A DNA stretch of 64,000 bases from Lentilactobacillus kefiri (GTDB lineage: Bacteria > Bacillota > Bacilli > Lactobacillales > Lactobacillaceae). Each line of letters starts with the position of its first letter. Positions within the stretch are counted from its first letter, which is position 1. The notes below the pieces were generated by a model, which worked only from the letters and a program-made list of their open reading frames with translations, ran no database searches and had not been told where the DNA came from. A program made the translations under genes and the position numbers. The DNA is taken from positions 118,749 to 182,748 of the forward strand of contig NZ_BJVK01000001.1 of assembly GCF_007989105.1 (NCBI RefSeq), given 5' to 3'. This document shows, piece by piece, positions 9,776-19,042 of the stretch.

Positions 9776-10624
9776 ATGGCAAAAGTAAAGATTGTGACGG
9801 ATTCATCAGCTCAAATTACCGATGAAGAAGCCAAACAATATGATATTACAATTGTTCCATTAACTGTGATGATTGACGATACCCTGTATGTCGACCGTGA
9901 CACGATCACAAACGAAACCTTCGTCCCCAAGATGTTGGCGGCCCACGACCTGCCTAAGACGAGCCAACCACCAGTTGGTAAGTTTGTCGAAGCCTTTGAC
10001 AAGTTGGGCGAAGACGGCAGTCAGGTTTTGTGCTTGGATATGTTGGAAGCAATCAGCGGCACGGTACATGCTGCTGAACAAGCCGCAACCCTCAGTAAAT
10101 CGGATGTAACGGTCGTTGACAGTCAAAGTACCGATCGCGGCTTGGCATTTCAAGTCATCGAGGCAGCTAAATTAGCACAACAAGGTGCTGATATGAAGAC
10201 GATCTTGGCCCGAGTCGATAAAGTGCGGAGTAACACGAAGCTTTATTTGTGTGTTATGACTTTGGATAATATCGTTAAGGGCGGCCGTTTACACCCAATT
10301 GCCGGTGCAATTACCAACTTCTTAAATATCAAGTTGGGATTACAGGTAACCGGTGGCAAACTTAAAGTTATTTCTAAAGGTCGTGGCGACAAGTCACTTA
10401 AAAAGTTTTTCAATGGTATCATTAACGAAATGAAACAAACGCCTTCTGTTAAGGCAATTGGCATTTCATATGTTACCGAGACCGATGTTTTAAAGGACAC
10501 TGTCCAGAAGCTGAAGGATGATTTCCCTGAAGCTGCATTATTGGAACGGGTAACGTCACCAATTATTTCCACCCATACTGGAAAGGGTGCCTTTGCGTTA
10601 ATTTATTACAGTGATCCAGAATAA
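9776..10624 (+). CDS. DegV family fatty-acid-binding protein
   Basis: A 282-residue DegV protein. Members bind a fatty acid between two domains and, in some firmicutes, act as FakB subunits presenting exogenous fatty acid to the kinase FakA. Seen here: KIVTDSSAQI at the N-terminus, the SQPPVGKF segment near residue 62, the VDSQSTDRG loop near 120, and GGRLHPIAGA near 164. The start ATG at 9776 follows the weak site GAGTGG. It is monocistronic, between its own promoter and a terminator. A paralogue lies at 53354. FakB identity is family inference; no fakA is in the window. Confidence 0.88.
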   Translation: MAKVKIVTDSSAQITDEEAKQYDITIVPLTVMIDDTLYVDRDTITNETFVPKMLAAHDLPKTSQPPVGKFVEAFDKLGEDGSQVLCLDMLEAISGTVHAAEQAATLSKSDVTVVDSQSTDRGLAFQVIEAAKLAQQGADMKTILARVDKVRSNTKLYLCVMTLDNIVKGGRLHPIAGAITNFLNIKLGLQVTGGKLKVISKGRGDKSLKKFFNGIINEMKQTPSVKAIGISYVTETDVLKDTVQKLKDDFPEAALLERVTSPIISTHTGKGAFALIYYSDPE

Positions 10625-10646
10625 TAAATAGCATGAATATTGCTTG

Positions 10647-10687
10647 AAGGGGCGAGACAAAGCGGGCGTTTTGTCATCACCCCTTTT
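10647..10687 (+). terminator. Terminator after degV
   Basis: Interrupted stem with outer AAGGGG / CCCCTT and inner ACAAA / TTTGT, ending in a T run. It has the same ACAAA-TTTGT core as the hairpin after rpsA. Confidence 0.75.
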
Positions 10688-10719
10688 AGATTTTGCAAAG
10701 ATTTGAGAGGTTGTTTTCG

Positions 10720-11646
10720 GTGAGTACAAATAAACATGGCAAACAAAAACGGCATTTTGGAATTTGGGTGTTGTTGTTTGGGTTGTTGGTGATTGCTGCC
10801 GCTTTATTTGGCGGCTACCATTACTTTAATTCAACACGAACCCCAGCTCTTCCAAGAGAAGTCAAGCTGACGGCAGTTGGTGATTCATTGACTCAGGGAG
10901 TTGGGGACCCAACCGGTAAAGGGGGATATACCCATCTGATTGCCAAAAAAGTGAATCACAAAAATCCCAACGTCAAAATGTCCATGGTCAACTATGGTAT
11001 TTCTGGTGAGACAACCAATCAGATTAACTATCGGGTGGTTCACTCCAAACGACTGCAGCACAGTTTACGAACTGCAAATGTCATCACCATCACGACTGGC
11101 GGCAATGATCTATTGAAGTTTTTAAAGGCTAACGTGATGAGTACCAATCAAAAGACCTTGAATCAACGGTCATTGAAGTATGCCGTGAACTACCAGAGTC
11201 GGGTAACCCGTTTATTTAGAAATATTCGTCATTTGAATCGTCAGGCACCCATTTTTGTATTTGGAATCTACAACCCGGTCTACGTTTATTTCCCTCAAGT
11301 GGCTTATATTAACGAAACGGTGGCCAAAACCAATCAAATAACCAATCAGGTGATTCACCAGCAACACGGAATGTACTTTGTTTCCATTAACAAACAATTA
11401 ACGGATGGGCAATTTAAGACGGTTCACTCACGAAAAGTGCTTAAGAAAAAGGCCACTGACAGTCTTACCCAAGGCAGTAACCATTCCGCCGCTGACATTG
11501 ATCGGTTACTTGACGGCCAGTCTTCACAATCAAATAAATATTTATCAAATAACGACCATTTTCACCCGAATTTAACCGGCTACAAAATTATGACCAATTT
11601 GCTGTACAAACAAATGGCTCAACACATTACCTGGATAAAGGAGTAA
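10720..11646 (+). CDS. Membrane-anchored SGNH/GDSL hydrolase
   Basis: An esterase/lipase-fold hydrolase outside the membrane. The start is taken as GTG 10720, nine bases after GAGAGG. A basic N-terminus (KHGKQKRHFG) is followed by one membrane helix, about residues 13-36. All SGNH blocks are present: GDSLTQGVGD with the nucleophile Ser near residue 57, a Gly in block II (NYGISGET), GGND near 127, and the catalytic DHFHPN near 285. It forms an operon with the ypmS-like gene, 6 nt downstream, as in Bacillus ypmR-ypmS. The substrate is unknown; a cell-envelope lipid or acylated sugar is a guess. Confidence 0.88.
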   Translation: MSTNKHGKQKRHFGIWVLLFGLLVIAAALFGGYHYFNSTRTPALPREVKLTAVGDSLTQGVGDPTGKGGYTHLIAKKVNHKNPNVKMSMVNYGISGETTNQINYRVVHSKRLQHSLRTANVITITTGGNDLLKFLKANVMSTNQKTLNQRSLKYAVNYQSRVTRLFRNIRHLNRQAPIFVFGIYNPVYVYFPQVAYINETVAKTNQITNQVIHQQHGMYFVSINKQLTDGQFKTVHSRKVLKKKATDSLTQGSNHSAADIDRLLDGQSSQSNKYLSNNDHFHPNLTGYKIMTNLLYKQMAQHITWIKE

Positions 11647-11652
11647 TCTTTA

Positions 11653-12270
11653 ATGAGAAACGCAAGCAATGAAAATCGACGTCGCAATCCATGGAAGATT
11701 GCTTTTATTTCACTAATTGGCCTTTTGGTTCTTTTAGTGGCAGGGATGCTACTGGCAGTTTCGTTATCTTCGTCTGCCAGTAAAACCGTGGATAAGCAGT
11801 CAACAAATTCTTCCCAACCAATCTCTGCAACCATTAACAAAGCCCAGTTGAATCAGTTATCCAACTACTATTTGGACAGAGTTCAAAAGGGCAGTACAAC
11901 CAAATACCACTTTGAGGTTGCCGATGAAGGAATTGTTTATGGCTCCATTGAACTGTTGGGTTCCAAAGTCGACTATTCATTGACCTTCGATCCCAAAGTC
12001 ATGTCCAACGGTAACATTGAACTTCATGCCAATAAGCTGGCCTTGGGGAAATTTCCTGTACCGATCAGTTTTGTGTTAATGTATGTTAAGCAAAATTATA
12101 AGCTGCCAAAATGGGTTCAATTGATTCCCAAAGAAAAGACGATTAAACTCGATATTATTCATATGAATGGTGACAAAGGTATCAATTATCGTGCTCGGAC
12201 GATTAGCATGAAGGGGCAGGGTAAATTTGCCTTTGATATCCTATTGCCGCAAGCAGATAAGGAGAATTAG
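11653..12270 (+). CDS. YpmS-like membrane-anchored protein (DUF2140)
   Basis: A 205-residue protein with a basic start (RNASNENRRRNPWK), one membrane helix at about residues 17-40 (IAFISLIGLLVLLVAGMLLAV) and an extracytoplasmic beta-rich domain matching the YpmS/DUF2140 pattern (VYGSIELLGSKVDYSLTFDP, PVPISFVLMYVKQNYKLPKWV). AAAGGAG lies upstream. Its constant pairing with an SGNH hydrolase suggests joint action on envelope lipids or glycans; this is inference. Function is unknown. Confidence 0.82.
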   Translation: MRNASNENRRRNPWKIAFISLIGLLVLLVAGMLLAVSLSSSASKTVDKQSTNSSQPISATINKAQLNQLSNYYLDRVQKGSTTKYHFEVADEGIVYGSIELLGSKVDYSLTFDPKVMSNGNIELHANKLALGKFPVPISFVLMYVKQNYKLPKWVQLIPKEKTIKLDIIHMNGDKGINYRARTISMKGQGKFAFDILLPQADKEN

Positions 12271-12271
12271 C

Positions 12272-12490
12272 ATGCACAAAACGTTTTATCAATTTTTAAT
12301 GACCAAACGAAACCCCGGAAGCAGTGATCCCGAGGCGGAGTTTGCCAACAATGCATTTTATGATCAATCATTCCCCAAACAGGAAGATGAATTTGATACA
12401 ATATCACAATATTTAGAAGAAAATGCTTCATACCTGCCCACCATGGAAATCTTTGATTCGGTGTGGAAGGAATATCAAGAAAGCTTTTAG
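12272..12490 (+). CDS. YozE/UPF0346 small protein
   Basis: 72 residues, matching the SAM-like YozE family: N-terminal TFYQFLMTKRNP, a central FANNAFYDQSFPKQ and the C-terminal helix TMEIFDSVWKEYQ. The preceding gene's stop codon overlaps its ribosome binding region (AAGGAGAAT, 7 nt from the ATG). No catalytic residues are evident; the family has no assigned function. It lies between ypmS and rbgA in the usual order. Confidence 0.88.
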   Translation: MHKTFYQFLMTKRNPGSSDPEAEFANNAFYDQSFPKQEDEFDTISQYLEENASYLPTMEIFDSVWKEYQESF

Positions 12491-12501
12491 GAAGTGACAT
12501 A

Positions 12502-13374
12502 ATGGCAGTAACAATTCAGTGGTTCCCAGGGCATATGGCCAAAGCAATCCGTCAATTCGAGGAAAACCTTTCTTTAGTTGACGTTGTTTTTGAAGTGATT
12601 GACGCCAGAATCCCGCTGAGCTCACAAAATCCGGAAATTAAACGGATTAGTGCTCAAAAACCACATCTTTTTATCATGACAAAACGTGATTTGGCTGATC
12701 CCAACGTGACCAATCAATGGTTAAAATATTTTTCTGAACATCACCAGCCGGCGATTGCGATTGACGCCAAGACAAAATTTGGCGTTAATAACGTGATTTC
12801 GGTGATCTCACCTTTATTACGTGAGAAAATTCAGCGTGAACTTGATAAGGGCATGAAAAAGCGGCCGATTCGAGCCATCAGTGTTGGTGTGCCGAATGTC
12901 GGCAAGTCGACCGTCTTAAATCGTTTGGTTAACCGTCGGGCAGCTCAAGTCGGCAATCGTCCTGGAGTGACTAAGGGACAACAGTGGCTTAAATCAAGTG
13001 ACAAGCTTGAATTGCTGGACACTCCCGGAATTCTCTGGCCAAAGTTTGCCAGCCAGGAAGTCGCCAATAAATTGGCATTGACCGGTGCCATCAAGGAGAG
13101 CGTTTTTGCCAGTGATGATATCGCCTTATTTGGGCTCAAACAATTTAGACAAATCAACCCCGAGGGACTTAAGAATCGCTATCATTTAACCGATGACGAT
13201 TTTAAATTGTCCGATGTTGACCTCTTGTTGGAGATCACTAAGAAGGTCGGCATGCGAGACGATTACGAACGCGGGTCAAACCGAATTATTCAAGATTTCA
13301 GATCCGGAAAAATTGGGCGATTCACACTTGATGATCCCGAGATGGTGACAGGCAATGACGAAACTCACGATTAA
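12502..13374 (+). CDS. rbgA: Ribosome biogenesis GTPase RbgA (YlqF)
   Basis: Circularly permuted GTPase needed for late 50S assembly. The order of G motifs proves the permutation: G4 (TKRDLAD, about residue 59) precedes G1 (GVPNVGKSTVLNRL, about 130) and G3 (DTPGILWP, about 173). The N-terminus QWFPGHMAKA is the family signature with its His. A C-terminal ANTAR-like domain follows. At 290 residues it is normal length. The start ATG 12502 has AGGAAGTG upstream. Its end overlaps rnhB by 20 bases, so the two are coupled. Confidence 0.96.
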   Translation: MAVTIQWFPGHMAKAIRQFEENLSLVDVVFEVIDARIPLSSQNPEIKRISAQKPHLFIMTKRDLADPNVTNQWLKYFSEHHQPAIAIDAKTKFGVNNVISVISPLLREKIQRELDKGMKKRPIRAISVGVPNVGKSTVLNRLVNRRAAQVGNRPGVTKGQQWLKSSDKLELLDTPGILWPKFASQEVANKLALTGAIKESVFASDDIALFGLKQFRQINPEGLKNRYHLTDDDFKLSDVDLLLEITKKVGMRDDYERGSNRIIQDFRSGKIGRFTLDDPEMVTGNDETHD

Positions 13375-14128
13375 AGACGTTAAACAGTTATTGGAGAGTA
13401 TTAATACCCTCGACGATCCGCACTTACTGAGCTTGAAAGACGATCCAAGAAAGGGCGTTCAAGCGGCTCTCAATACAGCTGCCCATCGAATCAACAAGCA
13501 TCAGCAAGCCGTAGCCGAATTTGAGCACCGGTTAAAATATGAGCGCTCATTTTGGCATAAAGGGATGCAATATGTTGCTGGGGTTGATGAAGTTGGCCGC
13601 GGCCCACTGGCTGGTCCGGTGGTTTCGGCTGCCGTCATCCTCCCTCATGATTTTGATTTAATTGAGGTCAATGATTCCAAACAATTGACACCGACGTTAA
13701 GGGCGAAGCTGGCTCCTAAAATCAAAGCCGAAGCCTTAAGTATTGGCATTGGGCTGGTGGATAATTTAGGGATTGATCAACTCAATATTTATCAGGCAAC
13801 CAGAGTGGCGATGAAGCAGGCTGTTGAACAGCTTGATCCACAACCCGATGAAATTATTGTCGATGCGATGCAGATTCCGGTGCCCATTCGGCAAACCCGG
13901 TTGATTAAAGGGGATGCGAAAAGTATTAGCGTTTCTGCGGCCAGCATTGTCGCCAAAGTTTACCGGGACCATTTGATGGATGAGTATGCCAAACAATATC
14001 CGCAGTATGATTTTCCGCACAATGCGGGTTACGGCACGGCCAAACATTTGGCAGCTTTGAAAGAATATGGTCCAACGCCCATTCATCGAATGACTTTTGC
14101 CCCAGTTGAAAAATTTAGTAAAAAATAA
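13355..14128 (+). CDS. rnhB: Ribonuclease HII
   Basis: Cleaves RNA in RNA-DNA hybrids and single ribonucleotides embedded in DNA. The metal-binding motif GVDEVGRGPLAGPVV (residues about 76-90) carries the D-E-G-R signature; further conserved blocks are VNDSKQLTP, IIVDAM, GDAKSISVSAASIVAKVYRD and DFPHNAGYGTA. The first 70 residues form the N-terminal extension typical of bacillar RNase HII. 257 residues. It overlaps rbgA by 20 bases. No unusual feature. Confidence 0.97.
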   Translation: MTKLTIKDVKQLLESINTLDDPHLLSLKDDPRKGVQAALNTAAHRINKHQQAVAEFEHRLKYERSFWHKGMQYVAGVDEVGRGPLAGPVVSAAVILPHDFDLIEVNDSKQLTPTLRAKLAPKIKAEALSIGIGLVDNLGIDQLNIYQATRVAMKQAVEQLDPQPDEIIVDAMQIPVPIRQTRLIKGDAKSISVSAASIVAKVYRDHLMDEYAKQYPQYDFPHNAGYGTAKHLAALKEYGPTPIHRMTFAPVEKFSKK

Positions 14129-14165
14129 ATATTTTGTCGTATATACTCTTAAAAGGATGAAGATA

Positions 14166-15050
14166 ATGCTTTTAAGAGATTTTTTGTTAAGAATCCATTT
14201 ATGTAAAGGAATCGGGATTGTCGGTAAAGCGCGGGTGTACATTTGGCTGAAGCACCTTGACTGGGTGGACACACGGCTCCCAACGCCGGACTATCTTGCG
14301 GCCATCGCCCAATTGAATCGGCGTAATGCCGCGGTTTTTGAAAAAAGTTATCAGCAGTTGATGCAAAACGACCAGTTGGTATCGGATCTTCTAGAAGATG
14401 AGCACTGGATTAGTATTTTCGATCCAGAATACCCACTCCAGCTTAGAGAGGCCTACGCACCGCCATTGGTGTTATTTTATCGGGGAAACTTGGAGCTACT
14501 GGAGCGGCCACTGCTGGGGATTGTTGGCGCCCGAGATTGCACTTCATACTCCGTTGAAATATTGAAACATTTGATTCCTGGCAGAGTTTCCAATACAATG
14601 ACTATTGTATCGGGCCTTGCAAAAGGTGTCGACACACTTGCTCACCAATGTGCAATTGCCAACAACGGCAGGACAATTGGTGTGATTGGCACGGGACTGG
14701 ATATTTCCTATCCATATTCCAATCAGCAGTTACAAACTACCATTTCAAAGAATCATCTGTTAATCAGTGAATATCCAAATCATACCAAGGGGTTTCGAAG
14801 CCACTTTCCTGAACGGAACCGAATTATTGCCGGTCTGGTGCAAAGCGTCTTGGTAACCGAAGCTAAAAAGCATTCGGGAAGTTTGATTACTGCCAACCTG
14901 GCACTTCAAAACAACCGGAATGTCTTGGCGGTTCCCGGATCTATCTCAGCACCGCTTTCCGTTGGTACCAATGAGCTAATCGCTGCTGGGGCCAAGCCGG
15001 TCATGCAGGATTTGGATATATTGGAAGAGTACAATTTAGGTCCGATATAA
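14166..15050 (+). CDS. dprA: DNA processing protein DprA
   Basis: Loads RecA on incoming single-stranded DNA during natural transformation. A Rossmann-like fold with GIVGARDCTSYS near residue 117, SGLAKGVDTLAHQCA near 150, GTGLDISYPYSN near 176, and ISEYPNHTKGFRSHFPERNRIIAGL near 200. At 294 residues it is complete. The ATG at 14166 is chosen because AAAAGGA lies 9 nt upstream; an ATG 9 nt earlier is too close. The usual place is before topA, as here. Whether the cell is competent cannot be judged from this gene alone. Confidence 0.95.
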   Translation: MLLRDFLLRIHLCKGIGIVGKARVYIWLKHLDWVDTRLPTPDYLAAIAQLNRRNAAVFEKSYQQLMQNDQLVSDLLEDEHWISIFDPEYPLQLREAYAPPLVLFYRGNLELLERPLLGIVGARDCTSYSVEILKHLIPGRVSNTMTIVSGLAKGVDTLAHQCAIANNGRTIGVIGTGLDISYPYSNQQLQTTISKNHLLISEYPNHTKGFRSHFPERNRIIAGLVQSVLVTEAKKHSGSLITANLALQNNRNVLAVPGSISAPLSVGTNELIAAGAKPVMQDLDILEEYNLGPI

Positions 15051-15062
15051 AACGACATTGGT

Positions 15063-15091
15063 TGACACTTCAAAATTCCTGCAATATGATG
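15063..15091 (+). promoter_or_regulatory. topA promoter
   Basis: Consensus -35 TTGACA (15063-15068), 17-bp spacer, -10 TATGAT (15086-15091), about 70 nt before the topA start. Confidence 0.8.
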
Positions 15092-15159
15092 TGGTAGATT
15101 TGTAATAAAAATTCCTACAATAATATAATTAAAAATAAGCAGTTTTGAGGGGAGAAAAT

Positions 15160-17313
15160 ATGGCAACTTCTACAACAACGAAACCAAGAGCCAGAAAAGC
15201 AGCCAAAACAAAAACAACTAAAACCAAAAGCAAGACAAAACGCAAATCACCAAAGAAAAATTTAGTCATTGTGGAGTCTCCTGCTAAAGCCAAGACCATT
15301 GAAAAATATCTCGGCCGATCATATAAAGTGGTTGCCAGCAAGGGACATGTTCGTGATTTACCCAAGAGTAAAATGGGTGTCGATATTGATCATGATTATG
15401 AACCGCACTACATTTCAATCCGTGGTAAAGGTGACACGATTAAAGAATTGCGATCAGCCGCTAAAAAAGCCAAGAAAGTATATCTGGCAGCCGATCCCGA
15501 TCGTGAAGGGGAATCCATTGCCTGGCATTTACAACACATTCTCGATTTAGATCCGAATGAGGACAATCGGGTTGTCTTCAATGAAATTACCAAAGATGCT
15601 GTCAAGGAATCCTTCAAGCATCCCCGTAACATTGATATGAATTTGGTTGACGCCCAACAAGCCCGCCGAATTTTAGACCGATTAGTCGGATATTCAATTT
15701 CGCCATTATTATGGCAAAAAGTTAAGAAAGGCCTCAGTGCCGGCCGGGTTCAGTCAATTGCATTATGGTTGATTATTCAGCGTGAAAAAGCCATTAAAGA
15801 CTTTACACCTGAAGAGTACTGGTCAATTGATTCTGAATTTAAAAAGGGCCGCAGTAAATTCAAGGCAGCCTTTTATGGATTAAACGGCAAGAAGAAGGAT
15901 CTTCCCAACAACGACGCTGTTCAAGATATCTTGAAGCAGTTGGATCCCAAAGGTGATTTTGACATTACCAAAGTCACTCGTCGTGAACGGAAGCGTCAGC
16001 CACAACCACCATTTACAACCAGTACGATGCAGCAGGAAGCCAACCGGAAGCTTAATTATCGGACTCGAAAGACGATGATGGCAGCTCAACAGCTCTATGA
16101 AGGAATTAATATTGGCAAAGAGGGTAGTCAGGGATTGATTACCTATATGCGTACCGATTCAACTCGAATCTCTGTTATTGCCAAGCATGAAGCTTCCAAG
16201 TTTCTGCATGAAAAGTACGGTGCTGAATATGCAGCTACCAAGCCGATTAAGGGTAAACTTCCCGAAGGTGCTCAGGATGCCCATGAGGCTATTCGACCAA
16301 CATCTGTTTTCCGGACGCCAGCCAGCGTTAAGAAATATTTGACTAGAGACCAGTTCAGACTTTACCAAATGGTTTGGTCAAGATTTGTTGCCAGTCAAAT
16401 GACACCGGCACTCATGGATACGATGGCTGTGACCATCGAACAAAATAACGTGACTTTTAAAGCCAACGGTTCAAAGATGAAGTTTGATGGTTTCTTAAAA
16501 GTTTATGGTGACAGTAAAGAAAAAGATAATCTGTTGCCTGACTTGGAAACCGGCGACGTTGTCAAGTTGGTTAAAAATAATCCGGATCAACATTTCACCC
16601 AGCCACCTGCACGATACAGTGAAGCTACTTTGATCAAAGCGCTGGAAGAAAAAGGGGTTGGCCGGCCATCAACATATTCGCCAACCATCGATACGATTCA
16701 ACGACGCTACTACGTTAAGGAAGTTGGCCGAAGATTTGAGCCAACCGAATTAGGTGAAATCGTCAATAAGATTATCGTTGAGTATTTCCCTGATGTTGTT
16801 AACATTGACTTTACTGCCAATTTGGAAGGCAAACTTGATAAAGTTGAAGAAGGTAAAGAGAACTGGATCAAGTTAGTTGATACATTCTACAAGCCGTTTT
16901 CAAATGAGGTTGAGTCAGCAACCAAGAATATGGAAAAGGTCCAGATCAAAGATGAACCGGCAGGAATCAACTGTGAAATCTGTGGGGCCCCAATGGTCGT
17001 CAAGATGGGCCGTTATGGTAAGTTCTACGCTTGTTCACGATTCCCAGATTGTCGAAATACGAAGGCAATTATCAAAGAAATCGGTGTGATTTGCCCAGTC
17101 TGTCATAAGGGTCAGGTCATTCAACGGAAATCAAGAAAGAACCGGATTTTCTACGGCTGTTCAAGATATCCGGACTGTGACTTCGTTTCATGGGACAAAC
17201 CAATCGGAAGAGACTGTCCAAAAGATGGTCATTATCTGGTTGAAAAACGGGTAAAAGGCGGCACTCAAGTCGTTTGTCCAAATGGCGATTACGAGGAACC
17301 TGCACAAAAGTAA
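15160..17313 (+). CDS. topA: DNA topoisomerase I (type IA)
   Basis: Relaxes negative supercoils by single-strand passage. The Toprim domain begins with [19 protein letters not shown] near residue 34 and contains ADPDREGE. The active-site Tyr is in [14 protein letters not shown] near residue 328. Two C-terminal Cys4 zinc fingers (CEIC...CSRFPDC; CPVC...CSRYPDC) are followed by a third, degenerate one that keeps only two Cys. The N-terminus has an unusual Lys/Thr-rich tail of about 30 residues before the Toprim domain. The start ATG 15160 has GGGGAG upstream. 717 residues. The genes that often follow topA in relatives (trmFO, xerC, hslVU) are absent here. Confidence 0.97.
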   Translation: MATSTTTKPRARKAAKTKTTKTKSKTKRKSPKKNLVIVESPAKAKTIEKYLGRSYKVVASKGHVRDLPKSKMGVDIDHDYEPHYISIRGKGDTIKELRSAAKKAKKVYLAADPDREGESIAWHLQHILDLDPNEDNRVVFNEITKDAVKESFKHPRNIDMNLVDAQQARRILDRLVGYSISPLLWQKVKKGLSAGRVQSIALWLIIQREKAIKDFTPEEYWSIDSEFKKGRSKFKAAFYGLNGKKKDLPNNDAVQDILKQLDPKGDFDITKVTRRERKRQPQPPFTTSTMQQEANRKLNYRTRKTMMAAQQLYEGINIGKEGSQGLITYMRTDSTRISVIAKHEASKFLHEKYGAEYAATKPIKGKLPEGAQDAHEAIRPTSVFRTPASVKKYLTRDQFRLYQMVWSRFVASQMTPALMDTMAVTIEQNNVTFKANGSKMKFDGFLKVYGDSKEKDNLLPDLETGDVVKLVKNNPDQHFTQPPARYSEATLIKALEEKGVGRPSTYSPTIDTIQRRYYVKEVGRRFEPTELGEIVNKIIVEYFPDVVNIDFTANLEGKLDKVEEGKENWIKLVDTFYKPFSNEVESATKNMEKVQIKDEPAGINCEICGAPMVVKMGRYGKFYACSRFPDCRNTKAIIKEIGVICPVCHKGQVIQRKSRKNRIFYGCSRYPDCDFVSWDKPIGRDCPKDGHYLVEKRVKGGTQVVCPNGDYEEPAQK

Positions 17314-17346
17314 ATGCCTATCAAATACTAAAATAACCAAATAAAT

Positions 17347-17385
17347 AAGCTAACGATTACAGGCATGTGATCGTTAGCTTTTTTT
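17347..17385 (+). terminator. Terminator after topA
   Basis: Perfect 11-bp stem AAGCTAACGAT / ATCGTTAGCTT, 12-nt loop, then seven T. Confidence 0.9.
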
Positions 17386-17518
17386 GTTTTCCAATAATCG
17401 TCCGTTATCTTTAGGAATGGCAGCTTCAATATTGAATTTTGATTTGGTGGTCATTTATTCCACTTATTAAAAAAGGGTGTAAAATCGAATTGATAGAAGA
17501 ATTTGGGGAGGTTTTACA

Positions 17519-18946
17519 ATGTTTTCATCAAAACACAGTAGTTGTACCACAATCCTAGTCGGTAAAAAGGCTAGCTATGACGGTTCAACCATTATTGCCA
17601 GAAATGAGGATGCAGGGGATGCAATTAATCCTAAGAAATTTGTGGTTGTTGAACCTGAAGATCAGCCACGTGAGTATCATGCAAAATTAACGAAATTTAC
17701 GGTTAAGTTACCAGACAATCCTTTAAGATATACCTCAGTACCCGATGCAGTCGCTGACAAGGGCGTTTGGGGCGAGGCTGGTATAAATTCCCACAACGTC
17801 GCCATGAGTGCCACAGAGACGATTACAACCAATGCTCGGGTGATGGGTGCCGATCCATTTGAAAAGGACGGCCTCGGTGAAGAAGACTTATTAACAATTA
17901 CTTTGCCATACATCAATTCAGCTCGAGAAGGTGTTCAACGAGTTGGCAAGCTGCTTGAAAAATACGGAACCTATGAATCAAACGGTATTTTGTTCTCAGA
18001 TGTGAATGAAATTTGGTACATGGAAACTGCCGGCGGCCACCACTGGGTTGCCCAACGGATTCCTGACGACGCCTATGTGATTGCGCCAAACCAAACCGGT
18101 ATTCAAGAAATCGACTTTGATGATCCGGATAGTTTTATGTACTCAAAGGACTTACGCAAGTTTGCCCAAGAGCATCATTTAAACCCAACCAGTCATTTTA
18201 ACTTCCGAAAGATCTTTGGATCAGATACCCAGCTCGACCATCGTTACAACACACCGCGAGCTTGGTATGGACAACGTTATTTCGATCCGGAATCAGTTAA
18301 AGACAAGACACCGATGAGTAATGATCTGCCATTTATCTGCCACGCAAACCGGAAGATTACCCTTGAGGATATCAAGTTTGTTTTGGGTTCACACTACCAG
18401 GATACGCCTTACGATCCATTCGCTCCTGGTGTCGATTATAAGACGGTTCCTTACCGGCCAATCGGGATCAACCGAAATCAAGAGTTATCAATTTTACAGT
18501 TGCGTCCAGGTCTCCCATCCACATATTCCGCCATTCAATGGTTGGCCTTTGGCTCCAATCCATTTAACACGCTGACACCATTCTATACAAATGTTGTCAA
18601 CACACCGGACTGCTACCGTGACACAACCGGTACCTTTGACAGCCATAATGCATACTGGGCAAATCGAATGATTTCACTGATTGCTGCCAACCATTATCAA
18701 GAAGTCATGCAGGATGTTGAAGATTATCAGCTAAAAGAAATGGCTTATGCCCATGAACGTGTCAACAAGATCGATTCCATGATGGCCGATAAAGAAGCCT
18801 CAGGTTCGCACGTTGTCAGAGCGCTTGGACAAGCAAATGCCCGGACAGCCGATCATATTATGACGGCTACCGAGGCATTGCTTACCACGTTGGTTATCAA
18901 GACAAGTCAAGATGTTCCGGGATCATTTAATCGTGAACATTATTAA
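17519..18946 (+). CDS. pepD: C69 family dipeptidase (PepD-type)
   Basis: Cytosolic dipeptidase of the N-terminal-nucleophile type. Cys9 in SSCTTILVGKKAS is the expected nucleophile, exposed after removal of the first eight residues; the following DGSTIIARNEDAGD and SATETITTNARV blocks are family hallmarks. 475 residues, full length. GGGGAGG lies 8 nt before the ATG. It is monocistronic and converges on a second C69 gene, showing a local paralogue pair. In lactobacilli these enzymes release amino acids from dipeptides; exact specificity cannot be read from the sequence. Confidence 0.93.
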   Translation: MFSSKHSSCTTILVGKKASYDGSTIIARNEDAGDAINPKKFVVVEPEDQPREYHAKLTKFTVKLPDNPLRYTSVPDAVADKGVWGEAGINSHNVAMSATETITTNARVMGADPFEKDGLGEEDLLTITLPYINSAREGVQRVGKLLEKYGTYESNGILFSDVNEIWYMETAGGHHWVAQRIPDDAYVIAPNQTGIQEIDFDDPDSFMYSKDLRKFAQEHHLNPTSHFNFRKIFGSDTQLDHRYNTPRAWYGQRYFDPESVKDKTPMSNDLPFICHANRKITLEDIKFVLGSHYQDTPYDPFAPGVDYKTVPYRPIGINRNQELSILQLRPGLPSTYSAIQWLAFGSNPFNTLTPFYTNVVNTPDCYRDTTGTFDSHNAYWANRMISLIAANHYQEVMQDVEDYQLKEMAYAHERVNKIDSMMADKEASGSHVVRALGQANARTADHIMTATEALLTTLVIKTSQDVPGSFNREHY

Positions 18947-18972
18947 TCCAAAATTATTTAATCAAGATTGAA

Positions 18973-19012
18973 AAAGACGCTTCACAAAACAATTCGTTTT
19001 GTGAAGCGCCTT
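18973..19012. terminator. Bidirectional terminator between the two C69 dipeptidase genes
   Basis: Perfect 13-bp stem CGCTTCACAAAAC / GTTTTGTGAAGCG around the loop AATTC, A-rich before and T-rich after. Confidence 0.88.
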
Positions 19013-19042
19013 TTCGTTGACATTAGTAATCATGATCGACAA

